This document shows positions 7,909-15,851 of a DNA stretch of 53,893 nt, piece by piece. Both the position numbers and the translations under genes were made by a program. Each line of letters opens with the position of its first letter. The first letter of the stretch is position 1. The stretch covers positions 1 to 53,893 of the forward strand of contig CAVAKZ010000012.1 in NCBI GenBank assembly GCA_963589425.1. Reading direction: 5' to 3'. This DNA is from CAKRJP01 sp963589425 (GTDB lineage: Bacteria; Bacillota; Clostridia; Lachnospirales; Lachnospiraceae). The notes beneath the pieces are model-generated. The model had not been told where the DNA came from. It searched no databases and saw nothing but the letters and a program-made list of their open reading frames with translations.

Positions 7909-8649
7909 ATGTTAGCAAATCAAATCGCTCTGGTAACCGGGGCTTCCAGAGGAATTGGAAAAGCCATTGCAGGGGAGCTTGCCGGGAGGGGAGCCACTGT
8001 AATTGTAAATTACAAGGGGTCTAAGGAGGCAGCAAAAAAAGTGGTGGAAGAAATCCAAGTTGTCGGTGGCAGGGCAGAGGCTTATCCTTGTGATGTGGCA
8101 GATGAAGCTTCTTGTAAGAATATGATTGCAGACATTCACCATACCTATGGAAGCATAGACATTTTGGTGAATAATGCGGGAATAACTCGGGATAATCTTT
8201 TGGTGAAAATGTCAGAGGAAGAATTTGACCAGGTTTTGGATACCAATTTAAAGGGAGCTTTTCATACCATGAAGCTAGTTTCCAAGATTATGCTGAAGCA
8301 GAGAAGGGGAAGAATCATTAACATGGCTTCGGTAGCGGCTCTAATAGGAAATCCTGGACAGGCAAACTATGCAGCTTCCAAGGCCGGAATCATAGCTATG
8401 ACAAAAACTGCAGCTAGAGAGTTGGCTTCCAGAAACATTACGGTAAATGCCATTGCTCCGGGATTTATTCACACAGATATGACAGAGTCTATGAGAGACT
8501 CTGCAAAAGAATGGGCCCTAAGACAGATCCCTATGGGAAGAATGGGACAAGCTGAAGATGTTGCAAAATTAGTAACCTTTCTTGCTTCAAAAGAGGGAAG
8601 CTATATTACCGGCCAGGTGATACACGTAGATGGCGGCATGGTGATGTAA
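7909..8649 (+). CDS. fabG: 3-oxoacyl-ACP reductase
   Basis: 246-residue short-chain dehydrogenase. The NADPH-binding GASRGIGKAIA is at residues 10-20, NNAG follows near residue 88, and the Ser-Tyr-Lys triad appears as NMASVAA and YAASKAG. The C-terminal YITGQVIHVDGGMVM is typical of FabG. It reduces beta-ketoacyl-ACP. Start ATG 7909 follows AAGAGGTG. Confidence 0.95.
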   Translation: MLANQIALVTGASRGIGKAIAGELAGRGATVIVNYKGSKEAAKKVVEEIQVVGGRAEAYPCDVADEASCKNMIADIHHTYGSIDILVNNAGITRDNLLVKMSEEEFDQVLDTNLKGAFHTMKLVSKIMLKQRRGRIINMASVAALIGNPGQANYAASKAGIIAMTKTAARELASRNITVNAIAPGFIHTDMTESMRDSAKEWALRQIPMGRMGQAEDVAKLVTFLASKEGSYITGQVIHVDGGMVM

Positions 8650-8698
8650 TGGTGATGTGATGGAGATTTGTGACAGTGAAAAAGCTAGGAGATAAATC

Positions 8699-9943
8699 AT
8701 GAAAAGACGAGTGGTAGTAACAGGTCTTGGTGCTGTAACACCTTTAGGAAATACCATGAAAGAAACTTGGAAGGCGGTAAAAGCAGGCCGAGTAGGCATT
8801 AGACCTATAAGCTATTTTGATACAGAAGAATTTCAGGTGAAATTGGCAGCTCAGGTAAAGGACTTTGATCCATCTGGCCGGATAGATAAAAAAAGTGCCA
8901 GGCGAATGGAGGCATTTTCCCAATATGCAGTGGCCGCTGCCAGGGAAGCTATGGAGGATTCGGGCCTGATAATGGATAGGGAAGATCCCTTTAGGGCTGG
9001 TGTCATTGTAGGTTCCGGCATTGGAAGTATCGCTACTGTGGAGAGAGAATATGAAAAGATTTTAGACCATAAGGTGAAACGGGCAGACCCTTTAATGGTG
9101 CCCCGGATGATTTCTAACATGGCAGCGGGAAACATTTCGATTCACTTAGGCCTTAAGGGGAAATGCACCAATGTAGCTACAGCCTGCGCATCAGGCAGTC
9201 ACTGCATCGGAGATGCCTTTCGCGCCATACAATATAATGATGCGGATATTATGCTTGCAGGAGGAAGTGAAAGTTGCATTACCCCTACAGTAGTGGCAGG
9301 CTTTCAGGCTCTTACCGCTCTCACAAAAGAAAGAGATCCCTTAAGAGCTTCTATCCCTTTTGATAAAGACCGGGGAGGCTTTGTAATGGGAGAAGGCGCA
9401 GGAGTAGTAGTGTTAGAGGAGTTAGACCATGCAATAAATCGCGGTGCACATATTTATGCAGAACTGGTAGGCTATGGGGCTACTGCAGATGCCTTTCATA
9501 TTACCTCGCCCAGCCAGGATGGAAGTGGTGCCGCAATGGCAATGGAACTTGCCCTAAAGGAGGCAAAGATTGATCCGGGCCAGGTGGACTATATCAATGC
9601 CCACGGTACAGGAACCGATCTTAATGACCTTTATGAGACCAGAGCCATTAAGGCAGTTTTTAAAGAGGCAGCTAAAGACCTGGTGATTAATTCTACAAAA
9701 TCCATGATGGGCCATTTGTTAGGAGCAGCCGGAGGAGTAGAATTTGCAGTTCTTGTAAAATCCTTAGAAGAAAACTATATCCATCAGACTATGGGGACAA
9801 AAGAAACTGATGAAGAGTGTGACCTAAATTATGCCATAGGAGCACCGGTGGACAAAGAGATCGGGTACGCTTTGACAAATTCACTGGGATTTGGTGGGCA
9901 TAATGCTAGCCTTCTTATAAAAAAGTTCGAAAATTATAGCTAG
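8699..9943 (+). CDS. fabF: beta-ketoacyl-ACP synthase II
   Basis: 414 residues with the Cys-His-His triad of elongation condensing enzymes: Cys in VATACASGSH, His in NAHGTGTDLND and His in SMMGHLLGAAGG. It extends acyl-ACP with malonyl-ACP. The N-terminal VVVTGLGAVTPLG is standard. It follows fabG by 49 nt, and a fresh AGGAGA site precedes ATG 8699. Confidence 0.95.
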   Translation: MKRRVVVTGLGAVTPLGNTMKETWKAVKAGRVGIRPISYFDTEEFQVKLAAQVKDFDPSGRIDKKSARRMEAFSQYAVAAAREAMEDSGLIMDREDPFRAGVIVGSGIGSIATVEREYEKILDHKVKRADPLMVPRMISNMAAGNISIHLGLKGKCTNVATACASGSHCIGDAFRAIQYNDADIMLAGGSESCITPTVVAGFQALTALTKERDPLRASIPFDKDRGGFVMGEGAGVVVLEELDHAINRGAHIYAELVGYGATADAFHITSPSQDGSGAAMAMELALKEAKIDPGQVDYINAHGTGTDLNDLYETRAIKAVFKEAAKDLVINSTKSMMGHLLGAAGGVEFAVLVKSLEENYIHQTMGTKETDEECDLNYAIGAPVDKEIGYALTNSLGFGGHNASLLIKKFENYS

Positions 9944-9969
9944 AAATAGGAAGCAGGAAGGATTTTGCT

Positions 9970-10425
9970 ATGGAAATTGAAAGTTTAATGAGATTAGTAG
10001 AAGGAGTCTCTGCGTCTGCATTGGATAGTTTTTCTTATAAGGAGAGAGATTTTTCCATCAAAATGAGTAAAGCAGCAAAAGGGGAGATCTTGCAAAGAGA
10101 AACCAATTGTCAGCCTAAAGCTACTTTGATCAGGGAGAAGCTAGAAGCCACTGGGGCAGAGGAGAAGGAAAAAAATCCGGGTAAAGCAGTGAAATCTCCC
10201 TTGGTGGGTGTTTTTTATGGAGCTCCTTCTGAGGGGGCGACGCCTTTTGTGCAGCTTGGTGATTCCGTAAAAAAAGGACAGACCCTGGCTATTGTGGAGG
10301 CTATGAAACTTATGAATGAAATTGAGTCAGACTATGACGGAGTGGTGAAAGAAGTCTGTGTAAAAAACGGGGAAGCTGTGGAGTATGGCCAAGACCTGTT
10401 TATTATTCAGACAGAGGAAAATTAA
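9970..10425 (+). CDS. accB: biotin carboxyl carrier protein of acetyl-CoA carboxylase
   Basis: 151 residues. The C-terminal biotinyl domain holds the biotin-accepting Lys in EAMKLMNEI, with a preceding VKSPLVGVFY and P-rich thumb region. The N-terminal 70 residues are a charged dimerisation/linker part. It carries carboxybiotin between AccC and the AccDA carboxyltransferase. The stop lies one base before the fabZ start. Confidence 0.95.
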   Translation: MEIESLMRLVEGVSASALDSFSYKERDFSIKMSKAAKGEILQRETNCQPKATLIREKLEATGAEEKEKNPGKAVKSPLVGVFYGAPSEGATPFVQLGDSVKKGQTLAIVEAMKLMNEIESDYDGVVKEVCVKNGEAVEYGQDLFIIQTEEN

Positions 10426-10426
10426 G

Positions 10427-10855
10427 ATGAACCATTTAAATATTAATGAAATCAAAGAGATTATCCCCCACAGACACCCCTTCCTTTTGTTGGATTTTAT
10501 AGAGGATTATGTTCCGGGAGACTATGCTGTGGGATATAAATCTGTCACTTACCGGGAAGATTTCTTTGCAGGACATTTTCCGGGAGAGCCTATAATGCCG
10601 GGGGTCCTTATTGTAGAGGCCCTGGCTCAAACCGGCGCTGTTGCTATTCTTTCTCTGACTGAGAATAAGGGAAAGACTGCCTATTTTGGTGGAATTGATA
10701 AATGTAGGTTTAAGGGAAAGGTGGTTCCTGGGGATAAACTTAGGCTTCAGGTTAGACTTATAAAGCGAAAGGGGCCCTTAGGCGTAGGGGAAGCCCTTGC
10801 CAGTGTGGATGACAAGCTTGTCTTAAAAGCAGAACTTACTTTCATGGTTGGATAA
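10427..10855 (+). CDS. fabZ: 3-hydroxyacyl-ACP dehydratase
   Basis: 142 residues from ATG 10427 (MNHLNINEIKEIIPHRHPF), just behind the accB stop; longer in-frame versions would run into accB. Hot-dog fold dehydratase with the catalytic His in HFPGEPIMPGVLIVEALAQ and the helix Glu in VEALAQ. It removes water from 3-hydroxyacyl-ACP. No FabA, FabM or FabN isomerase is encoded in this operon, so unsaturated fatty acids must depend on genes elsewhere or on FabZ specificity. Confidence 0.95.
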   Translation: MNHLNINEIKEIIPHRHPFLLLDFIEDYVPGDYAVGYKSVTYREDFFAGHFPGEPIMPGVLIVEALAQTGAVAILSLTENKGKTAYFGGIDKCRFKGKVVPGDKLRLQVRLIKRKGPLGVGEALASVDDKLVLKAELTFMVG

Positions 10856-10867
10856 GGAGTAAATTGC

Positions 10868-12208
10868 ATGATCAGAAAAGTGCTGGTGGCAAATAGGGGA
10901 GAGATTGCGGTCCGCATTATTAGGGCTTGCAGGGAAATGGGAATTCAGACAGTGGCAGTATATTCTGAAGCTGACAGGGAGGCTCTCCATGCAAAACTTG
11001 CTGATGAGGCAATTTGCATTGGGCCGGCGGCAGTGACAGAAAGCTATCTTTCTATGGAAAAAATCATAAGTGCCACCCTTGTCTCCGGAGCCGACGCCAT
11101 TCATCCGGGCTTTGGTTTTTTGTCAGAGAATAGTAAATTTGCAAGGCTTTGTGAAAAATGTAAGATTGCCTTTATCGGCCCAAGCTCCCAGCTTATTGAA
11201 ATGCTTGGGGACAAGCAGGCTGCAAAAAATACTATGATCCGGTCAGGGGTGCCTGTGATTCCGGGAAGTGATCATGCGGTATACAGCTTGGAAGAAGGGC
11301 TATTGGAGGCAAAAAAAGCCAGCTATCCTGTAATGATTAAGGCAGTTTCCGGTGGTGGTGGCAAGGGTATGCGGATGGCTAAAAATCCCCGGGATTTTAA
11401 AGAACTATTTTTACTTGCCCAAAGGGAGAGTAGGCAGGCTTTTGGAGACGATGCCATGTATGTGGAACATTTTATTAAAGGCCCCAGACATATTGAATTT
11501 CAGATTTTGGCGGACTCTTTTGGAAATGTAATTCAGTTAGGAGAGCGGGATTGTTCTATTCAGAGAAATCATCAGAAATTAATAGAGGAGTCTCCTTCAG
11601 TGGCTTTAAGCGATAGGAAGCGCCAGGAAATGGGAGAGGCGGCAGTAAAGGCCGCAAAGGCAGCAGGCTATGTAAATGCCGGCACCATTGAATTTCTCTT
11701 AGAAGAAAATGGGTCCTTTTACTTTATGGAAATGAATACCAGAATTCAGGTAGAACATCCAGTGACAGAGTGGGTGACGGGGGTGGACCTTATAAAAGAA
11801 CAGATTCGTATTGCGTCAGGCCTTCCCCTAAGTTACCGTCAGGAAGATATAGATATCCGGGGTCATTCCATTGAACTGCGCATTAATGCGGAAAAACCGG
11901 AGGACAATTTCAGGCCTTGTCCAGGAACCATTACAGGCCTTCATTTGCCGGGAGGAAAAGGGATCCGCGTTGACTCAGCCATTTACAGTGGCTATTCCAT
12001 TCCAGCCTATTATGATTCTATGCTGGCAAAGGTCAGTGTCTGGGCAAAGAACCGCAAGGAAGCCATCCGGAAAATGCAAAGTGCCCTAGGTGAGATTATT
12101 ATTGATGGGGTGGATACCAACATAAATTACCAATATGAGATCCTAAATCACCCCAAATATCTGTCTGGGGAGACCAGTACCGACTTTATAAAAGAAGAAA
12201 TGCGGTAG
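10868..12208 (+). CDS. accC: biotin carboxylase subunit of acetyl-CoA carboxylase
   Basis: 446 residues, standard length. N-terminal VLVANRGEIAVRIIRACRE, the ATP-grasp glycine loop SGGGGKGMRMA, the biotin/bicarbonate region EMNTRIQVEHPVTE and the C-terminal RINAEKPEDNF are all present. It carboxylates the biotin on AccB using ATP and bicarbonate. It lies 12 nt behind fabZ and 10 nt ahead of accDA. Confidence 0.96.
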   Translation: MIRKVLVANRGEIAVRIIRACREMGIQTVAVYSEADREALHAKLADEAICIGPAAVTESYLSMEKIISATLVSGADAIHPGFGFLSENSKFARLCEKCKIAFIGPSSQLIEMLGDKQAAKNTMIRSGVPVIPGSDHAVYSLEEGLLEAKKASYPVMIKAVSGGGGKGMRMAKNPRDFKELFLLAQRESRQAFGDDAMYVEHFIKGPRHIEFQILADSFGNVIQLGERDCSIQRNHQKLIEESPSVALSDRKRQEMGEAAVKAAKAAGYVNAGTIEFLLEENGSFYFMEMNTRIQVEHPVTEWVTGVDLIKEQIRIASGLPLSYRQEDIDIRGHSIELRINAEKPEDNFRPCPGTITGLHLPGGKGIRVDSAIYSGYSIPAYYDSMLAKVSVWAKNRKEAIRKMQSALGEIIIDGVDTNINYQYEILNHPKYLSGETSTDFIKEEMR

Positions 12209-12218
12209 GAGTAGAGTG

Positions 12219-13937
12219 ATGAATTTTGACCATGTATTTAAGAAGACAAAAGTTAAGAGTTCCCTGTTTGGGAGAAAAAAAGATGGGCCAAAGGTGCCGG
12301 CAGGCCTTCTTTGCAGGTGCAATAAATGCAAGGCTCCTATTTTTACAGAGGATGTAAAGGCAAATTATAACATCTGTCCCAAATGCCATGCTTATTTTCG
12401 ACTAGGAGCTTTGGACAGAATAAGACAGGTGGCAGATGAGGATTCTTTTGAAGAGTGGGATAACGATCTCGCAGCTCAAAATCCCTTGTCTTTTGATGGA
12501 TATGAAGAGAAGCTAGCGGCAGCAAAATTGAAAACTGACTTAAGGGAAGCTGTAGTAACAGGTCTTTGCAAAATCGGAGGGATAAGCTGTGTGCTGGCTG
12601 TTATGGATGGAAACTTCATGATGGGAAGTCTTGGAAAAATGACAGGGGAGAAAATCACAAGAGCGGTAGAAAAAGCTACAAAATTAAAACTCCCCCTGGT
12701 GATTTTTACCTGTTCCGGTGGAGCCAGAATGCAGGAGGGAATCCACTCCCTGATGCAGATGGCAAAAACATCCGCTGCAATAAAAGACCACAGCCAAGCA
12801 GGCCTTCTCTATATAAGTGTTCTTACGGATCCAACAACAGGAGGCGTGACTGCAAGCTTTGCCATGGAGGCAGATATTATATTGGCGGAGCCAAAGGCTC
12901 TGCTTGCTTTTGCCGGGCCAAGAGTCATCCAACAAACCTTGGGACAAAAACTGCCAAAAGGCTTTCAGCGGTCAGAGTTTTTATTAGAACATGGCTTTGT
13001 GGATGCCATTGTAGAAAGGCAGAATTTAAGAGAAAGCCTGGGAAATCTTCTTAAGCTTCATGAAAAGAAGGGAGAATTTCAAGAGGAAAGAGCTTGGCAA
13101 AAAAAAGCTATAGAAGATGCGAATTACATAGTTTCGACTTGCCGGGACATGAAAAAGAAAAGTCCCTGGCAGAGAGTGGAGGCAGCCAGAAAAAAAGATC
13201 GTCCTACAGGGAAAGCTTACATTGAAAACCTGTTTACTTCCTTCTATGAGTTTCACGGAGACCGCCATTTTGGGGATGATCAGGCGATAATCGGAGGAGT
13301 GGCTCTTTTTGAGAACACTCCTGTAACAGTGATAGCACAAGAAAAAGGAAGGGGAACCAAGGAAAATATAAGGCATAATTTTGGTATGCCCTCCCCGGAG
13401 GGATATCGGAAGTCTCTAAGACTTATGAAACAGGCAGAAAAATTCGGACGTCCTATCATTTGCATTGTGGACACACCGGGAGCCTACTGTGGAATCGAAG
13501 CCGAAGAACGGGGCCAGGGACAGGCAATAGCCCAAAATATCTATGAAATGTCAGCCTTACAAGTCCCGGTCCTTAGCTTGATGATTGGGGAAGGAGGCAG
13601 TGGTGGAGCCCTGGCTTTGGCAGTAGCCAATGAAGTGTGGATGCTGGAAAATGCCACCTATTCTATCTTGTCACCGGAAGGTTTTGCTAGTATTCTGTGG
13701 AAGGATAGCAGCAAGGCAAAAAAAGCAGCCAAAGGTATGAAACTTACAGCCGGGGAACTAAAGGAAATGAGGATTGTTGAGAGGGTATTTTCAGAGCCGG
13801 AAACCTATACGGTAGAAAGCATGGAGCCTGTGGTCGCTGAGATTCGAAGAGGGCTGGAAAAGTTCTTGGAAGTATATAGGGATATGGATGGTGAGAAAAT
13901 AGCAAGACAAAGGTATGACAGGTTCCGTAGGATGTGA
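12219..13937 (+). CDS. accDA: fused acetyl-CoA carboxylase carboxyltransferase, beta-alpha (AccD-AccA)
   Basis: One 572-residue ORF joins both carboxyltransferase subunits. Residues 1 to about 295 are AccD: zinc ribbon Cys34/Cys37/Cys53/Cys56, then the crotonase-like core with SGGARMQEG and PTTGGVTASFA. A charged linker leads to AccA from about residue 310 (PWQRVEAARKKDRPTGKAYIE), with DTPGAYCGIEAEERGQG and GEGGSGGALALA. The usual longer N-terminal helix of AccA is cut down. No frameshift is needed to read through, and both halves keep their oxyanion glycine motifs, so the fusion looks functional. ATG 12219 is preferred to GTG 12216 by distance to TAGGAG. Last gene of the fab operon. Confidence 0.92.
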   Translation: MNFDHVFKKTKVKSSLFGRKKDGPKVPAGLLCRCNKCKAPIFTEDVKANYNICPKCHAYFRLGALDRIRQVADEDSFEEWDNDLAAQNPLSFDGYEEKLAAAKLKTDLREAVVTGLCKIGGISCVLAVMDGNFMMGSLGKMTGEKITRAVEKATKLKLPLVIFTCSGGARMQEGIHSLMQMAKTSAAIKDHSQAGLLYISVLTDPTTGGVTASFAMEADIILAEPKALLAFAGPRVIQQTLGQKLPKGFQRSEFLLEHGFVDAIVERQNLRESLGNLLKLHEKKGEFQEERAWQKKAIEDANYIVSTCRDMKKKSPWQRVEAARKKDRPTGKAYIENLFTSFYEFHGDRHFGDDQAIIGGVALFENTPVTVIAQEKGRGTKENIRHNFGMPSPEGYRKSLRLMKQAEKFGRPIICIVDTPGAYCGIEAEERGQGQAIAQNIYEMSALQVPVLSLMIGEGGSGGALALAVANEVWMLENATYSILSPEGFASILWKDSSKAKKAAKGMKLTAGELKEMRIVERVFSEPETYTVESMEPVVAEIRRGLEKFLEVYRDMDGEKIARQRYDRFRRM

Positions 13938-13976
13938 GGCCCTGTTTGGAAATGTTCAGTAACATCGCGTATGTAT

Positions 13977-14005
13977 TTGACGCGCGTAAAACTTTGAAGT
14001 ATAAT
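13977..14005 (+). promoter_or_regulatory. sigma-A-type promoter for the kinase/HTH pair
   Basis: -35 TTGACG (13977-13982) and a perfect -10 TATAAT (14000-14005) with a 17-bp spacer, 48 bp before the kinase start. This near-consensus promoter separates the two-gene module from the fab operon. Confidence 0.8.
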
Positions 14006-14052
14006 GAGATTGCATATTATTTGGCTAGCGTAAAATAAAACGAGGTGAGACT

Positions 14053-14865
14053 ATGGAAACAAGAGTGATTAGAGAAAAGCAAGATCTAACCTATTTAAAT
14101 TGGTCGCATATTAGAAGCTCCAGTGGAACTGCAGGAACTTTCCTGAAATCTGAGTCTATTCTAGGTGACAAGAAAATATACTACAAGTTATCCAACTTTG
14201 ATCCGGTGAAGGGAATCGTAGGGCATGAGTGTGTCAATGAAATTATCGTTGACCGCTTACTTACGATCCTGGGGGTGGATCATCTTCACTATGAATTGAT
14301 TTATGCAGATATCGAAATTGAAGGCAGAAACTATGAAAGCTATGTGTGTGCTTCGAGGGACTTTAAGCAGCCTGGTGAAAGTAAGATTGCGCTGGATGAT
14401 TATTACCGAACCAATGCCCTTAAGGGCGAAAGCCATTATGATTTCTGCCTACGACAAGGGTGGAAAAACTATATTAACCAGATGCTTGCTGTGGACTTTT
14501 TGATATTAAACAGAGACCGTCATGGCGCGAATATAGAAGTGCTTAGAAATGGAAGAAACAAAACCCTTAGAATTGCGCCTCTGTTTGATCATGGACTGTC
14601 TTTGCTGTACTCATGCTATTCGGAGGAGATGGTGAATCGGTTTGATGTGTTGGAGGATAAGCGCTGCCAGAATTTTATTGGCGGATATTCATGTTATGAG
14701 AATTTGAACTTGATTGCTGATAAACAAAGGGTTTTTGCAAATGAATTAAAAGACTCCGATAAAGATATCGTTTTTGCAGATTTACAGGGATTATTGTCGG
14801 CAATTTATTTGGATGCTATTTGGGATATGATTAATAAGAGGTATAAGATCTATGAAAGCTTATGA
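14053..14865 (+). CDS. HipA-like Ser/Thr kinase (C-terminal kinase domain only)
   Basis: 270 residues, CGAGGTGAG before ATG 14053. It contains the HipA-type catalytic loop NRDRHGANIEVL (Asp and Asn spaced as in HipA) and a metal-binding IAPLFDHGLSL in the position of HipA's YDL/DFG motif. An N-lobe Lys (YYKLSNFD) and the following conserved Glu (GHECVNEIIVDRLL) are consistent with ATP binding. Full HipA is about 440 residues; the N-terminal subdomain is missing, as in split HipBST systems. The downstream gene overlaps by 14 bases, so the two are co-translated. A toxin role is possible but not shown; some relatives are phage-defence or housekeeping kinases. Confidence 0.7.
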   Translation: METRVIREKQDLTYLNWSHIRSSSGTAGTFLKSESILGDKKIYYKLSNFDPVKGIVGHECVNEIIVDRLLTILGVDHLHYELIYADIEIEGRNYESYVCASRDFKQPGESKIALDDYYRTNALKGESHYDFCLRQGWKNYINQMLAVDFLILNRDRHGANIEVLRNGRNKTLRIAPLFDHGLSLLYSCYSEEMVNRFDVLEDKRCQNFIGGYSCYENLNLIADKQRVFANELKDSDKDIVFADLQGLLSAIYLDAIWDMINKRYKIYESL

Positions 14866-15649
14866 AATATGGGATGGAGAAAATAACAGATCCATCGGTA
14901 TCCTGCAGTATTATGAAAAAGAGAAGACCTATATTATAGAACTTCAAGAAGATTTAGATGAGTGGACTGCCCCTCTTTTATTTACTAGTTTTGTTCGCCG
15001 GGGTATTTATACTATGCCACGACAGGAAAGCTTCCTTTGGGTAAAGGAGAGGGTAATTCCAAGTGGTAGGCAAAATATAGGAGACATACTAAGCAATCAT
15101 AAAATGATGGAATATGATGAGATGAAAATTCTTGAAATCTCAAAGGGAAAATGCTCCCAGGATAGTCTATATATTAAAAAGATAGATAGGCTGCCTGCCT
15201 ATGTAATGGAAAGACAGAAGAGGAACCTTGTGGACTGCTGTATGTGTGCTGAAAATGAGATACTTTGTTTCTTTGCAGATGATATGGTGAAAAAGTTATC
15301 TTTAGAGCAGTTTGAAAATATTGATGGGATAGATAAGGTTATGAAAAATCAACTTCTTTTTGAATCCGGTAAGGTGGGAACGGGGGGCTATTGTCTGACC
15401 TTCAATGAATCCATTGATGTAGCGGCAAATCTTTTGTATGAAATGGTTGAGAACTTGCCCTTGAGAAAGAAAGATTTTGAAGCCTTCGTAGAAAAGAATG
15501 TTTGGGATACATCTGAGACCTGCAAGGCATTGGGCTGCACCCGTCAAAATATATCTTACTTGCTTAACAAAAATGAATTGACACCTATAAAAAAAGACGT
15601 AAAAGGGAACCTGTATCTAAAGGGAGAGGTATTGAAACATCAATGGTAA
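14852..15649 (+). CDS. HTH-domain partner of the HipA-like kinase, candidate antitoxin/regulator
   Basis: 265 residues. The C-terminal 50 residues (WDTSETCKALGCTRQNISYL, then LNKNELTPI and a short wing) form a predicted excisionase/MerR-like helix-turn-helix. Residues 1-110 include WVKERVIPSGRQNIGDIL and a YDEMKILEIS segment and may substitute for the HipA N-terminal subdomain; this is inference. The ATG lies inside the end of the kinase gene (14-base overlap), so stoichiometry is probably coupled. Kinase first and HTH second is the reverse of classical hipBA. The DNA-binding domain at the C-terminus would let it autoregulate the promoter at 13977-14005. Confidence 0.6.
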   Translation: MKAYEIWDGENNRSIGILQYYEKEKTYIIELQEDLDEWTAPLLFTSFVRRGIYTMPRQESFLWVKERVIPSGRQNIGDILSNHKMMEYDEMKILEISKGKCSQDSLYIKKIDRLPAYVMERQKRNLVDCCMCAENEILCFFADDMVKKLSLEQFENIDGIDKVMKNQLLFESGKVGTGGYCLTFNESIDVAANLLYEMVENLPLRKKDFEAFVEKNVWDTSETCKALGCTRQNISYLLNKNELTPIKKDVKGNLYLKGEVLKHQW

Positions 15650-15686
15650 GGTGAGTGTTTCGGCAAAGTACTACTAAAAATTCTCC

Positions 15687-15775
15687 TATACATTAACCAC
15701 AAAAACCGGATTTTGTTCCTATTTGTAATGTATAAGTATTGCCAAGTTTGACCCACAAAAATCGATTTATTGTTG
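15687..15775. repeat. inverted and direct repeats upstream of the giant pilin gene
   Basis: A perfect 9-bp inverted repeat, TATACATTA (15687-15695) and TAATGTATA (15726-15734), encloses a smaller stem, ACAAAA/TTTTGT. The inner sequence CCACAAAAACCGGATTTTGTT (from 15697) recurs in altered form, CCACAAAAATCGATTTATTGTT, at about 15753-15774. The paired copies suggest two binding sites or a structured leader controlling the pilus locus. I looked for a c-di-GMP riboswitch here, common ahead of clostridial pilus genes, and did not find its conserved core. No convincing -35/-10 pair was found, although a TAAAAT lies at 15797-15802. Confidence 0.45.
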
Positions 15776-15851
15776 ATAAGTAGGGGGGGATTGTAGTAAA
15801 ATCACTATAAAAGGATCGAATTATTTGTTTTTTGAGGATACAATTTAAGGC

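Noticed and set aside
12566..13054. 162-codon ORF overlapping accDA in another frame
   Set aside because: Shadow of the strongly conserved AccD/AccA coding frame.
15650..15851. c-di-GMP riboswitch before the pilus locus
   Set aside because: The conserved GEMM core sequences are not present on either strand.
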